DNA of 64,000 nt from CAXMMR01 sp963692975 (GCA_963692975.2 CAXMMR010000032.1:62001-126000), one strand, 5' to 3'; positions 25,089 to 34,110 are shown, numbered from the stretch's first letter. Notes: generated from the sequence alone by a model not told the origin. Numbers and translations: made by a program.

Positions 25089-26351
25089 ATGCAGACCCTC
25101 AGACGCCTGTTCGTCCACAGCATCAGCCAGCTCATCGTCGAGGGCCGGCTCACCGTGCAGTTTCCGGACGGCACCCGCCACGTCTTCGAGCGCAGTGCGG
25201 GCGCCATCGGCGGCTTCGCGGTGCGCGACTGGTCGATGGTCTGGCGCCTGATGACTGATCCCACCATGGCCTTCGGTGAGGGCTGGACGGATGGCCGCAT
25301 CACCCTGCTCGACAACAGCACCCTCACCGACGTGCTGGACGTGGTCTACGGTTCGGCCAAAGCGGGCGGCACGAACGCGATGTGGCGAAGCCTGCGGGCG
25401 GCTCGCCATGCTACCCGCAGCTTGCGGCAGTTCAACCCGCGTCCACGCTCCCGGCGCAACGTTGCCCGCCACTACGACCTCAATGGCCGGCTCTACAGCC
25501 TGTTTCTCGACCGCGACCGGCAATATTCCTGCGCCTACTTCCCGAACGGCGACGAGACTCTCGATGAGGCGCAGGCCGCCAAGAAGCGCCACATCGCCGC
25601 CAAGCTGGTGCTCGATCGCCCGGGATTGACGGTGCTCGACATCGGCTGCGGCTGGGGCGGGCTGGCGCTGAGCCTGGCGCGCGAGCATGGCTGCCGCGTC
25701 ACCGGCATCACCCTGTCCGCCGAGCAGCTCGCCGAGGCGCAGGCGCGCGCCGAAGCCGAGGGCCTCTCCGACCAGGTCCGCTTCGAGCTCGCCGACTACC
25801 GCACCATCACCCGCCGCTTCGACCGGATCGTCTCGGTCGGCATGTTTGAGCATGTTGGCATCGGCCACTACGAGGCCTTCTTCGGCATGCTGGACCGCTG
25901 CCTCGCGCCCGACGGTGTCGCCCTGCTGCATGCCATCGGCCGCGTCGCCGGCCCCGGCAGCACCGATCCCTGGATCGCCCGCTACATCTTCCCCGGCGGC
26001 TACGCGCCGGCGCTGAGTGAAGTCTTCGCACCGCTTGAGCGCACTGGGCTGATGACCACCGACCTCGAAATCCTGCGCCTGCACTACGCCGAGACGATCC
26101 GCTGCTGGCACCGCCGCTTCGCCGCCAATCGCGACGCCATCCAGGCGCTTTACGACAAGCGCTTCTACCGGATGTTCGAGCTCTACCTTGCCGGCGCCGA
26201 GACCTCGTTTCGAAAGGCACACTCGATGGTCTTCCAGCTGCAGCTCACCCATCAGCTCGGCGCCGTCCCGCTCACCCGCGACTACCTGTTCGACCGAGAG
26301 AGCAAGACAGTAAGGCCAGAGGCTCTGCCTCTGGACTCCGCTGGGGCCTGA
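25089..26351 (+). CDS. cfa: Cyclopropane-fatty-acyl-phospholipid synthase family protein
   Basis: The enzyme methylenates or methylates double bonds of membrane phospholipid acyl chains using SAM. The 420-residue protein (start MQTLRRLFVHS) has an N-terminal lipid-binding domain, then the SAM-binding motif VLDIGCGWGGLALSLA, ITLSAEQLAEAQ, and the active-site region FEHVGIGHYEAFFGM, typical of Cfa/Mma enzymes. An alternative TTG nine bases upstream lies in a repeat. The last dozen codons (RPEALPLDSAGA) and the stop codon come from a family A repeat, so the native C terminus was probably replaced or extended. Cfa and methyltransferase branches are hard to tell apart by eye. Confidence 0.9.
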   Translation: MQTLRRLFVHSISQLIVEGRLTVQFPDGTRHVFERSAGAIGGFAVRDWSMVWRLMTDPTMAFGEGWTDGRITLLDNSTLTDVLDVVYGSAKAGGTNAMWRSLRAARHATRSLRQFNPRPRSRRNVARHYDLNGRLYSLFLDRDRQYSCAYFPNGDETLDEAQAAKKRHIAAKLVLDRPGLTVLDIGCGWGGLALSLAREHGCRVTGITLSAEQLAEAQARAEAEGLSDQVRFELADYRTITRRFDRIVSVGMFEHVGIGHYEAFFGMLDRCLAPDGVALLHAIGRVAGPGSTDPWIARYIFPGGYAPALSEVFAPLERTGLMTTDLEILRLHYAETIRCWHRRFAANRDAIQALYDKRFYRMFELYLAGAETSFRKAHSMVFQLQLTHQLGAVPLTRDYLFDRESKTVRPEALPLDSAGA

Positions 26352-26372
26352 GGCCCCAGACCCCCATCTCTT
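26311..26372. repeat. Family A half-element overlapping the end of cfa
   Basis: Hairpins CCAGAGGCTCTGCCTCTGG and TGGGGCCTGAGGCCCCA. The first, together with part of the second, is translated as the C terminus of the Cfa protein, and the second provides its TGA stop (26349-26351). Confidence 0.85.
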
Positions 26373-26446
26373 GAGCAAAAGTTCCCCAGGGCTTTGCCGT
26401 TGGCGTCCAAACCCTTAACGGCGTGGCCTCAAGGTAGGAGAACGAC

Positions 26447-27208
26447 GTGAACCTGGATCTCGCTGGCCGCCGTGTGCTCATCACAGGTGCTTCGCAGGGT
26501 ATCGGAGAAGGTCTCGCGCACGCCTTCGGCGAAGAGGGATGTGACCTGATCTTGGTGGCGCGCAGCGCCGAGAAGCTCGCCGGCCTCGCAGATCAAGTGC
26601 GCTCCAGGTGGAACGTGTCCGTGGACGTCTTGGCCCTCGATCTCACGGCTGCCGAAGCAGAGAATCAATTGAACGCTCTGGAACGTGTCGACGTGCTGGT
26701 CAACAACGCGGGCGCGATCCCCGGTGGAGACTTGCAGACCGTGCAGTCGCTGGCGTGGCGTCGGGCGTGGGACCTCAAAGTCTACGGCTACATCGATCTG
26801 TGCCGGATGTTCTACGCCAAGATGAAGCAACACGGTGGCGGCGTGATCCTCAATAACATCGGGGCGAGCGCCGAATTCTTCGATCCGACCTACATTGCGG
26901 GAAGCACCGGCAACGCAGCCCTTGTGGCATTCACCCGCGCTCTCGGTTCGAGAAGCTTGGACGATAAGATCCGGGTCCTCGGCGTCAGCCCAGGCCCGGT
27001 CGCGACCGACCGCATCGAGCGTCTGCTGAACGAGCGCCGTAAGGCATCCGGCGAGGAACAAGCGAGTGCAGCCTTCCCTCTTGGTCGGCCGGCGACTGTC
27101 CGGGAGGTCGCCGACCTGTTCCTCTTTCTGGCGTCGCCGCGGTCCGCTTACACCACGGGTGTCGTCTTCACGTTGGATGGCGGACTGTCCGCCCGCCACG
27201 GGCCGTAA
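26447..27208 (+). CDS. SDR family protein lacking the catalytic lysine
   Basis: A 253-residue short-chain dehydrogenase/reductase fold protein. It has the cofactor motif VLITGASQGIGEGLA and VLVNNAGAIPG. The usual YxxxK motif reads YIAGSTGNAALVAFTRALG: the tyrosine is present, but the lysine position is serine. The C-terminal part VSPGPVATDR and TTGVVFTLDGG is classical. The same Y-x-x-G-S arrangement occurs in a known SDR subgroup, so it is probably not a random loss, but the activity is uncertain. Its base composition is less GC-rich than its neighbours. It stands alone between cfa and rsmA. Confidence 0.8.
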   Translation: MNLDLAGRRVLITGASQGIGEGLAHAFGEEGCDLILVARSAEKLAGLADQVRSRWNVSVDVLALDLTAAEAENQLNALERVDVLVNNAGAIPGGDLQTVQSLAWRRAWDLKVYGYIDLCRMFYAKMKQHGGGVILNNIGASAEFFDPTYIAGSTGNAALVAFTRALGSRSLDDKIRVLGVSPGPVATDRIERLLNERRKASGEEQASAAFPLGRPATVREVADLFLFLASPRSAYTTGVVFTLDGGLSARHGP

Positions 27209-27250
27209 TCCCTCAAAGCGAACGCCCGGCCTCGCTGCCCCTTAGCTGCC

Positions 27251-28066
27251 TTAAAGCCTCTCCAAAAGCCGCTCGAAGTCCGCCACCGACAGCGTCTCGC
27301 CCCGCCGCTCCGGCGCAATCCCCGCCCGCTCCAGCAGCCCCGCCCCGCCCAGCGGCCGCAGCGCCACCCGCAGCATCTTTCGCCGCTGCCCGAACGCCGC
27401 CAGCGTTAGCCGCTCCATGGCGACGAAGCGGTCCGGCGTCGGCTGACTATCGTGCGGCACCAGCCCAACCACGGCGGAGTGCACCTTGGGCGGCGGGATG
27501 AACGCCGCCGGCGGCAGCCGCAGCAGCAGCGTCGTCTTGCACGTCCATTGCGCCAGCACGGACAGCCGCCCGTAGGCCGGCGTGTCGGGGCGTGCGGCGA
27601 TCCGCTCGGCCACCTCGAGCTGAAACATCAGCGTCAGCCGTTCCCACAGCGCCGCCTCGCGCAGCCATCGCACCAGCAGCGGCGTCGCCACGTTGTAGGG
27701 CAGGTTGGCGACGATCTGCCGCGGCGCGGCGGTCAGCGCCGGCAGGTCAATGCGCTGCGCATCGGCGAGCAGTACGCTCAGCCGACCGGGCGCCTCGACG
27801 GTAAGCTCCTCGATCGCCATCACCGCCCGGGCATCGATCTCGACGGCGAGGATGTGCGCGGCGGCGGTGTCGAGCAACGCCCGTGTCAGGCCGCCCGGCC
27901 CGGGCCCGACCTCCACCACGTGCCGCCCTTCGAGCGGCCCGGCGAGGCTCGCGATCCGCTCCGTAATCGCGCCGTCAAGCAGGAAGTGCTGACCGAGCTT
28001 ATGCCGCGCGGCAAGCTGATGGCGGGCGATCACGTCGCGCAACGGCGGTCGTGCGGGGGATGTCAC
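27251..28066 (-). CDS. rsmA: 16S rRNA (adenine1518/1519-N6) dimethyltransferase
   Basis: RsmA (KsgA) dimethylates two adjacent adenines near the 3' end of 16S rRNA during 30S maturation. The 271-residue protein has HKLGQHFLLDGAITERIAS, the SAM-binding motif VVEVGPGPGGLTRALL, and the catalytic NLPYNVATPLLVRWL (NLPY). The C-terminal helical domain is complete (LTLAAFGQRRKMLRVALRPL). It is convergent with the SDR gene and divergent from glk. Confidence 0.97.
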   Translation of the reverse strand: MTSPARPPLRDVIARHQLAARHKLGQHFLLDGAITERIASLAGPLEGRHVVEVGPGPGGLTRALLDTAAAHILAVEIDARAVMAIEELTVEAPGRLSVLLADAQRIDLPALTAAPRQIVANLPYNVATPLLVRWLREAALWERLTLMFQLEVAERIAARPDTPAYGRLSVLAQWTCKTTLLLRLPPAAFIPPPKVHSAVVGLVPHDSQPTPDRFVAMERLTLAAFGQRRKMLRVALRPLGGAGLLERAGIAPERRGETLSVADFERLLERL

Positions 28067-28163
28067 CCCTCGTCATAGCACCATCCGTATGGCGGCAGCG
28101 TGGTCGTTGCGGCAGGTTCGGCACTGGAGCATTGTCACGCGAGGTCACAGAGGCGCGAGCGGA

Positions 28164-29132
28164 ATGGCGGATGGCGGCACCCGGCTAGTCGGCGACATCG
28201 GCGGCACCAACGTGCGCCTGGCGCTGGTCGAGGGCGACGGCGAGCCGCATGACGAGCGCAAGCTGCCGGTTCGCCAGTTTCTCGGCCTGGCCGAGGCAGC
28301 GCTCGACTACCTGGGCGGCCGGCGCGTCGATGAGGCGGTGTTTGCCGTTGCAACCCCCGTCGCCGGCGACGCTGTCGCCTTCACCAACAGCCCCTGGCAG
28401 TTTTCGCAACGCGAGCTGAAGAGCCAACTTCAGCTTGGTCGCCTCGCCGTGATCAACGACTTCGTCGCCCAGGCCGCCGCCATCGAGACGCTGGACCACG
28501 CGGACCTGCGCAACATCAAGCCCGGCGCCCGCGAGGCCGACAAGCCAGCGGTCGTCGTCGGCCCGGGCACCGGCCTCGGCGTCGCTCTCATCGTCGCCGA
28601 GGAGCATCGGCGCGAGATCCTGCCGAGCGAGGCGGGACATATGTCGTGCGCCGCCAACACGCCGCTGCAGGCCGCGATCCTGGCGGTGCTTGTCCACCGC
28701 TTCGGCCACGTCTCCACCGAGCGCCTGCTGTCTGGCCCGGGTCTCGTCAACCTTGCGACCGCGCTCGGCGAGATCCACGGCACGCCGCTCGGCGACCTCA
28801 CTCCGGCCGACGTCTCTGCGCGCGCCGCCGACGGCTCATGTCCGCTGTGCCGCGAGGCCTTCACCGTGTTTTCCCAGGTGCTGGGCGCGGCCGCAGGCGA
28901 CCTGGTGCTGGCGGTGCTTGGCTTTGGCGGCGTGTTCCTGACCGGCGGCCTGAGCCGAAACATCGCCGCCCTGCTCGACATGCCGGCGCTGTGCGAGGCC
29001 TTCCTCGCCAAGGGTCGGTTCCGCGAGCGTCTGTCCGGCGTGCCGATCGACCAGGTCATGCGTGCCCATAGCGGCCTGGCCGGAGCCGCCGCCTATGGCC
29101 GCACCCGGGTCCGGCCAATCAACTATCGCTAG
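28164..29132 (+). CDS. glk: Glucokinase
   Basis: Glk phosphorylates glucose with ATP. The 322-residue product starts MADGGTRLVGDIGGTNVRLALVE, the phosphate-binding DIGGTN motif. It has INDFVAQAAAIETL with the catalytic aspartate, VVGPGTGLGVAL, and LPSEAGHMSCAA, all typical of the E. coli-type (group A) glucokinase family without a zinc-binding ROK motif. The ATG at 28164 follows a GCGGA sequence; the longer frame from 28089 overlaps the promoter region shared with rsmA. Confidence 0.95.
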   Translation: MADGGTRLVGDIGGTNVRLALVEGDGEPHDERKLPVRQFLGLAEAALDYLGGRRVDEAVFAVATPVAGDAVAFTNSPWQFSQRELKSQLQLGRLAVINDFVAQAAAIETLDHADLRNIKPGAREADKPAVVVGPGTGLGVALIVAEEHRREILPSEAGHMSCAANTPLQAAILAVLVHRFGHVSTERLLSGPGLVNLATALGEIHGTPLGDLTPADVSARAADGSCPLCREAFTVFSQVLGAAAGDLVLAVLGFGGVFLTGGLSRNIAALLDMPALCEAFLAKGRFRERLSGVPIDQVMRAHSGLAGAAAYGRTRVRPINYR

Positions 29133-29239
29133 CTGTTCGGCAACCCGACGCCGGTCTCGACACATGTCTGCAACCGCCGTCGCGCTGGCGCCGTTCCGGC
29201 AAGAGTCGGCCGGCGGCTCGCCGGCCTGGAGTGTCAGTG

Positions 29240-29671
29240 ATGCGCATAATCCCGGCCATGACCCTGCTCGCGATTCTCGCGGCCACGCCGTCGGCTGTCC
29301 GGGCGCAGACCGCGCCTTCCGGCAAGCTGACCAACGCGCCGGTGCCGGACGATGCTGTAGGCGACAGCCGCGGCGGCCCGAGCGTCGGCACGATCGGACG
29401 CGCCGCGCCGGACGCCGCTGCCGGGCGCAGCCTCGGAAATGGTGTTGCGAGTCGTCCCAACGTTCTGTCGCCCGACGGCGCAGGTGCCTATAACAGCGTC
29501 GCGCCCACTACGAGCGACACCCGCGTTCTACCGGGCACGACTGGCGCTAGCGCCACCGTGGGGAGTTCTGCGGGCGGCCCTGGAGCAATTGGTCTCGGCG
29601 GCACCGGCGCCGGCGGCAGCACGGGGCTGGGCACCATTGGAAGCACCAACAACAACACCAACCTGCACTGA
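29240..29671 (+). CDS. Putative secreted low-complexity protein
   Basis: The product (143 residues from the ATG at 29240) begins with a signal peptide, MRIIPAMTLLAILAATPSAVRAQ, with a likely cleavage after VRA. The mature part is rich in Gly, Ala, Ser and Thr, ending in STNNNTNLH, with no cysteine and no recognisable domain. A GGAG site lies upstream at good spacing. A stem-loop (29719-29738) follows 48 bases after the stop. Function unknown; it may be a periplasmic or surface-associated disordered protein. Confidence 0.55.
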   Translation: MRIIPAMTLLAILAATPSAVRAQTAPSGKLTNAPVPDDAVGDSRGGPSVGTIGRAAPDAAAGRSLGNGVASRPNVLSPDGAGAYNSVAPTTSDTRVLPGTTGASATVGSSAGGPGAIGLGGTGAGGSTGLGTIGSTNNNTNLH

Positions 29672-29718
29672 CCATCACTCCTTCGGCGGTGCTTGACGCG
29701 AGAGCGGCGTAGATGGGC

Positions 29719-29738
29719 CCGACGGCTTTCGCCGTCGG
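29719..29738. terminator. Stem-loop between convergent genes
   Basis: CCGACGGC-TTTC-GCCGTCGG forms an eight-pair perfect stem with a four-base loop, between the secreted-protein gene and the convergent DUF2382 gene. There is no T-run on either side, so it may act with Rho or as an mRNA end stabiliser. Confidence 0.45.
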
Positions 29739-29750
29739 ACCTTGGTCGTC

Positions 29751-30620
29751 TTAGATATTCGGCTTCACCGTCTCGGCGCCAACCGGGCGCGTCGCCGTGG
29801 TTGTTGTCTGGCCCGGGATCTGCTCGATCTCGACCTCCTCCTTGCGCACGGTGTCGCGCACGGTCTCGGTGCGATCTGTGGCCGCCTTGCGCAAGCCGAC
29901 CTCTTCGTAGACGCGTGCCGTCTTGGAGACCACCGCCTCCTCGGCTGACGCCGTCATCTCGATTGTCTTCTCGGAGAACTCGTCGGCCGCAAGCGAGCGG
30001 CCATCGGTCACCGGCCGACGCTCAAGCGTCACGGTCTCGTCATGCAGGCTGACGGTCTCGGTGACCGGCGTCTCGACCACGTAGCGGCGGATGCGCGTGC
30101 CGCCTTTGTTTACGACGCGCTTGCCGACAGCCAGGTTCTCTTCCGATAACTGCAGCTTGTCGCCCGTCGCGCTCGCCACGCCGGTCGTCGCCATTGGCGC
30201 CGTGGCGGTCGTCGCCGTCTTCGCCAGCCCGTAGCCGGCCGTGCGCTCGTCGATGTCGATCGGGTTATGGCTCTCCAGGATCTCCATCACGCGCGTCACA
30301 TGCTCATCGGGTGAGCGGACCGTGACGACTGAGGAACCGCTTTCCAGGCTGCGGTCATAAACGGCGCTGTCGGTGTCCGTCTCGCCACCGAACAGGCTGG
30401 ACCAGAAGCCTTTCTCGCGCACCGGCTGAGTGCTCGCCATGCCGGACGACATGCCGCCCGTCGCGCCGCCCACCGCGCTGCCCGTCGCGTCGGACGTCAT
30501 CGCCGTGCCAGCGTGCAGGCTGATCGCGGCGTCCGGGACGCCAGCGGTCTTCAAGTCAGCAATGGCCGCGTTGGCGTGCGCGGCAGTGTCGAAAATCGCA
30601 ACAATCGTTTCGTCAGCCAT
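29751..30620 (-). CDS. DUF2382 (YsnF/AvaK-type) stress protein with N-terminal 17M-like domain
   Basis: A 289-residue protein. Residues 1-110 begin MADETIVAIFDTAAHANAAI, like the general stress protein 17M fold. Residues 150-280 are DUF2382: LAVGKRVVNKGGTRIRRYVVETPVTE, ETVTLERRPV, and repeated charged V/T/E/R strands with EEVEIEQIPG. DUF2382 proteins are linked to stress and desiccation responses; biochemistry is unknown. It is 59 bases downstream of a second DUF2382 gene, probably in one operon, and follows a PAS-LuxR regulator gene on the same strand. Confidence 0.85.
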   Translation of the reverse strand: MADETIVAIFDTAAHANAAIADLKTAGVPDAAISLHAGTAMTSDATGSAVGGATGGMSSGMASTQPVREKGFWSSLFGGETDTDSAVYDRSLESGSSVVTVRSPDEHVTRVMEILESHNPIDIDERTAGYGLAKTATTATAPMATTGVASATGDKLQLSEENLAVGKRVVNKGGTRIRRYVVETPVTETVSLHDETVTLERRPVTDGRSLAADEFSEKTIEMTASAEEAVVSKTARVYEEVGLRKAATDRTETVRDTVRKEEVEIEQIPGQTTTTATRPVGAETVKPNI

Positions 30621-30679
30621 GGAAATGTCCTCGTTGTTATCGACGGTTACTCACTACGCAATCGATGCGGTCGAGCAGC

Positions 30680-31117
30680 TCAATCGTCGAGCTCTGTCCT
30701 GGTCACATCGACGTCCTGTCGACGCAGCACGACGCGCTCGACGTGGTGCTCTGTTCTCTGCACGCGACGGATGTGCAGCTCCTCCTTGAGAACAAGCCGC
30801 CGCGTCACGACGACTTCTTCCTCGACGACCGGCAGGATGGTGATGTTACCCTCCTGTCGCGTCGGCGGTACTTCGCTGACCACGCGCCCGACGGCGACGC
30901 GCTCGACAACAACGTCGTCGTGGGTAAGCGCCTCGTCGACATCTATCTCACTGGTGCGCGTCACACGTGTGACACGCACCAGCGTCTTGCGTGTCCGCTT
31001 TCTGACGACAAGCTCCTCGACGTGCAGCGGCAGCGTTTGAAAACTCTCATCTTCTGTCAGCGACGTTTCGCACTCCCCTACAGCCTGACCGCGTGTGGCG
31101 AGCGGACTTACGGCCAT
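30680..31117 (-). CDS. DUF2382 domain protein (short form)
   Basis: The frame is open to 31585, but the part above 31117 is the regulator gene read in a wrong frame. From the ATG at 31117 (MAVSPLATRGQAVGECE) the protein has 145 residues, almost all DUF2382: LPLHVEELVVRKRTRKTLVRVTRVTRT, VVVERVAVGRVV, ITILPVVEEEVVVTRRLVLKEELHI. It is a stand-alone repeat domain without the 17M-like part of its neighbour. No clear ribosome site precedes the start. The pair probably arose by duplication or was co-acquired. Confidence 0.75.
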   Translation of the reverse strand: MAVSPLATRGQAVGECETSLTEDESFQTLPLHVEELVVRKRTRKTLVRVTRVTRTSEIDVDEALTHDDVVVERVAVGRVVSEVPPTRQEGNITILPVVEEEVVVTRRLVLKEELHIRRVQRTEHHVERVVLRRQDVDVTRTELDD

Positions 31118-31337
31118 GTCTAGGCGATGACGGACGCGCGAGCCGCGTCCTCCATCCTGCCAGCAGTCGTCTGCGCCACGCGCTCTCTCCGTAGTGCCAG
31201 GTGCTCGGCCCGCATGTGCGAACCGTGCGTGCCTTACGCTTCTCGGCATCCTCTGTCGCGAAGGCCGCGCATGAATAATCGATGCGATGTTGCTGAGTCT
31301 GGCCGGTTCTTTTGGATCAACCCGGCATGACAAACGC

Positions 31338-32855
31338 CTAGCGGGTTTGCGCCGCGCGTTTTTTTGGCTGCATTGTCTGTGGCTTGGACGGTATGCCCAG
31401 ACCCCGCTCGCGCGCCCAGACCACCAACGCACTGCGTTTGTGCACGCCGAGCTTCTTATAGATCGCGGCGATGTGATTCCGCAGCGTCGTCCGCGCGACC
31501 CCAAGCCGCTTGGCGACCTCGTCGTCGGGCAGTCCTTGCGCCAGCAGCTCCAGCACCTCGCGCGCTCGCGCCGGCAGGCTCGCAAGCTCCGCCTGGTTCG
31601 TCGCCGGCCCCTTCGCGCGCGTCAGCGCCGTTAGCCGCTCGACGATCGCCCGGCCAAGGAACGAGCTCTCGGCAAGCACCGATTGCACGGCCGCCATCAG
31701 CTCCGTCTCCGTCTGCTTGCGCTCGGTGATGTCAAGCATGACGCTGAGCACACAGGGCTCATTGCCGATCTGCACCGTGTCCGCCGAGACCAGGTAGTCG
31801 CGCAGCCCGCCATCCTTGTCCTGCAGCTGGATGTCGCACCCGCGCAACTGCCCGGTCTGCCGGATCTGCTGCTCCAGCGCCGCGCGCGCCTCGCCCGCGC
31901 CCCAGAGCCGCAGCTCCGCCTCGCTGCGGCCGACCACCTCCTCGCGCCGCCAGCCGGTGGCCGCGGTGAAGGCGTCGTTCACGTCGAGGATGCGCAAGCC
32001 GGCCAGCGTCAGCACCGCCATCGGGCCGGGCGCCAGATGGAAGGCCTTGCTAAAGCGCTCTTCGCTGGCGCGCAGCGCATCCTCGGCCTGCTGGCGCGGG
32101 TGCAGGTCGGCGAACGTGAACAGCATGCATGCCTCGTCGCCAATCTGCAGCGGCTGGCCACCCAGCAGCACCGTCCGCTCCCGCCCGTCCGGCAGCACCA
32201 GGCAGCCTTCCATCTGCGGAACGGTCTGTCCGGCATGCAGGCGCCGGATCGCAAGCTCGCGCCGCTCCATCCCGTGCAGCACGTCGAGCTCGTGCATCGA
32301 GCGGCCGATCAGCGCCTCGCGCACCCAGCCGGTCAGCTCCAGAAAACCGTGGTTCACCTTCACGTAGCGCATGTCCGACAGCCGCACGATGATTGCCGGC
32401 GCCGGGTTGGCCGCAAACGCCCGCTCGAAGCGCTCCTCTGCGTTGAAGCGCTCGGTCTCGTCGTCCAGGATCACCACCAGGCAGTCAGCCGCGCCGTTGT
32501 CGTCGGTCAGCGCCATGGTGCGAACCTCATGCACCCAACGCCGCCCGTCAGCCCGTCGCGTGACCTCGATCAGCGCCCGATCGATCACCTCGCCGCGCAG
32601 CAGCCGCTGGATCGGGTACGCCTCGGCCGGCAGCCGCTGGCCGCTGCGGTCCGCCAGCTCGAAGCGCGCGGCATAGCCCGCCGCGGTCCCGCCAAGCTCG
32701 TCCAGCGCCTTGACCCCGTGCAACGCCAGCGCGGTCTCGTCCGCCCAGTGCAGCGTGCCGTCACGGGTGACGATGATGATGCCCTCGGTCAGCGCGGCGA
32801 TGATCTGCTGCAGGTGAGTGAGGACGCCGCGCTTATCGGGAATGCTGACGCTCAT
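31338..32855 (-). CDS. Multi-PAS sensor with C-terminal LuxR-type HTH
   Basis: A 505-residue regulator with no membrane segments and no receiver domain. PAS domains lie at about residues 10-130, 140-260 and 265-385 (ANPAPAIIVRLSDMRYVKVNHGFLELTGW; GPMAVLTLAGLRILDVNDAFTAATGW). A helical linker follows, then the LuxR HTH at about 430-490: LPARAREVLELLAQGLPDDEVAKRLGVARTTLRNHIAAIYKKLGVHKR. It probably senses a cytoplasmic cue and binds DNA directly. The ATG at 32855 gives MSVSIPDKRG. The adjacent DUF2382 stress genes downstream on the same strand are candidate targets. Confidence 0.88.
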   Translation of the reverse strand: MSVSIPDKRGVLTHLQQIIAALTEGIIIVTRDGTLHWADETALALHGVKALDELGGTAAGYAARFELADRSGQRLPAEAYPIQRLLRGEVIDRALIEVTRRADGRRWVHEVRTMALTDDNGAADCLVVILDDETERFNAEERFERAFAANPAPAIIVRLSDMRYVKVNHGFLELTGWVREALIGRSMHELDVLHGMERRELAIRRLHAGQTVPQMEGCLVLPDGRERTVLLGGQPLQIGDEACMLFTFADLHPRQQAEDALRASEERFSKAFHLAPGPMAVLTLAGLRILDVNDAFTAATGWRREEVVGRSEAELRLWGAGEARAALEQQIRQTGQLRGCDIQLQDKDGGLRDYLVSADTVQIGNEPCVLSVMLDITERKQTETELMAAVQSVLAESSFLGRAIVERLTALTRAKGPATNQAELASLPARAREVLELLAQGLPDDEVAKRLGVARTTLRNHIAAIYKKLGVHKRSALVVWARERGLGIPSKPQTMQPKKRAAQTR

Positions 32856-32872
32856 CGAGGCCTCGTGGTTGA

Positions 32873-33073
32873 GAAGGTAAGGCAAGGGGCTTTGCCCCCT
32901 TGACCTCATCAAAGGCGGAGCCTTCGAAATCCATCTATTATTAGTGTGCGCGTGGCGAGATCGTTGCCGTGTTGAACAACGATGATCGGCTTCGCCAGGC
33001 AAGGACGCTAAACTGATGGGGTCTGGGGCCTCACGGCCCCAGCGAGTCAAGGGCAGAGCCCTTGCCTTCCTTA
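32873..33073. repeat. Intergenic palindromic element, family A (full-length copy)
   Basis: Left module AAGGGGCTTTGCCCCCTT then CAAAGGCGGAGCCTTCG; about 80 bp of middle sequence containing CGGCTTCGCCAGGCAAGGA; right module CTGGGGCCTCACGGCCCCAG then TCAAGGGCAGAGCCCTTGCC. It separates the MBL hydrolase gene from the PAS-LuxR gene. Confidence 0.88.
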
Positions 33074-33085
33074 ACCTGCCTTCGG

Positions 33086-34099
33086 TCAAACGCTCCTGAA
33101 GCGGCCGGCGACCTCTCGCAACTGCCCCCGCCGCACCAGCAGGTTCACATGCGCCATCGCCTCGCTGAAGGCGAAGCCCATCTGGTGCGGGTCCTCGATC
33201 CGGCGGGCGAACACCACCGGCACCAGCTCCGCCCCGCTATGGTCCTGCTCGGCACAGGCTACGAGGATCGCCGCGCAGCGCGCCTCGTGGTGCGCCGCCA
33301 GCTCGTCGAGCCGCGCATGCAGCCCGACGAACGGCCGCTCATGGCCCGGCAGCAGCAGCGTCTTGTCGGCAACCTCGCGCCTCATCGCCGCCAGCGAGCG
33401 CAGGTAGTTGCCGAGCGGGTCGCCCTCGGGGTTCATCGCAAACACGCTGATGTTGGGCGAGATCCGCGCCAGAACCTGGTCTGCGCAGAGCAGGATGTTC
33501 TCCGCCACGCAATGCAGCATCACCTGATCGGGCGAGTGGCCGCCGCCGGTCAGCACGTCGAACCGCCGTCCGCCCAGCTCCAGCGTCTCGCCCGCGGCAA
33601 TGCTGCGAAAGCTCTGCGGCAGGCCGGTGACCAGCCGCAGGTAACGCCGGCCGTCCGAGACCAGCACCCGCGTCGTCGCCTCGTCCATGCCGTGCCGCCG
33701 GTAGAAGTCGCGATGCGGCCCGTCCACCGTGTGCCCTGTGTCGACGGTGAGCAGCCGCGCATGCAGATACTCCACCTCGCTCATCAGCAGCGTGACGCCG
33801 AGCCGCTCGCACAGCCAGCCCACCATGCCGATGTGGTCGGGATGATAGTGGGTGCCGATGATGCGGGTGAGCGGCCGCTCCCGCAGCAGGCCCGCCAGCA
33901 GCGCCTCCCAGCGCGCGATCGTCGCCGCATCGCCAAGCCCGGTGTCGACCACCGCGTAGCCGTCACCATCCTCGACCAAATAGAGGTTCACGTGGTTGAG
34001 CTGAAACGGCAGCGGCAATTGCAGCCACAAGATGCCCGGCGCGACCTCGATCATCTCGCCAGGCGAGGGCGGAGAAGGATGCGGGAAGCGTGGGCTCAT
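33086..34099 (-). CDS. MBL-fold metallo-hydrolase
   Basis: A 337-residue metallo-beta-lactamase fold protein. The metal-binding motif is IIGTHYHPDHIGMVGWL (HxHxDH), followed by the downstream histidine in LTGGGHSPDQVMLHC and the aspartate in ILLCADQVL; LLLPGHERPF supplies the final histidine. The C-terminal 80 residues are a helical extension typical of the LACTB2/endoribonuclease-like hydrolases. The substrate cannot be told. The start at 34099 (MSPRFPHPSP) is preferred to a longer frame reaching into the repeat. Confidence 0.88.
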   Translation of the reverse strand: MSPRFPHPSPPSPGEMIEVAPGILWLQLPLPFQLNHVNLYLVEDGDGYAVVDTGLGDAATIARWEALLAGLLRERPLTRIIGTHYHPDHIGMVGWLCERLGVTLLMSEVEYLHARLLTVDTGHTVDGPHRDFYRRHGMDEATTRVLVSDGRRYLRLVTGLPQSFRSIAAGETLELGGRRFDVLTGGGHSPDQVMLHCVAENILLCADQVLARISPNISVFAMNPEGDPLGNYLRSLAAMRREVADKTLLLPGHERPFVGLHARLDELAAHHEARCAAILVACAEQDHSGAELVPVVFARRIEDPHQMGFAFSEAMAHVNLLVRRGQLREVAGRFRSV

Positions 34100-34110
34100 C
34101 GGCTGGTTCA

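Noticed and set aside
24999..26378. 459-codon minus-strand open frame
   Set aside because: Antisense to cfa, begins and ends in repeat sequence, and has no recognisable features.
31118..31585. N-terminal extension of the short DUF2382 gene
   Set aside because: The extension overlaps the coding region of the PAS-LuxR gene in another frame and has no family character.
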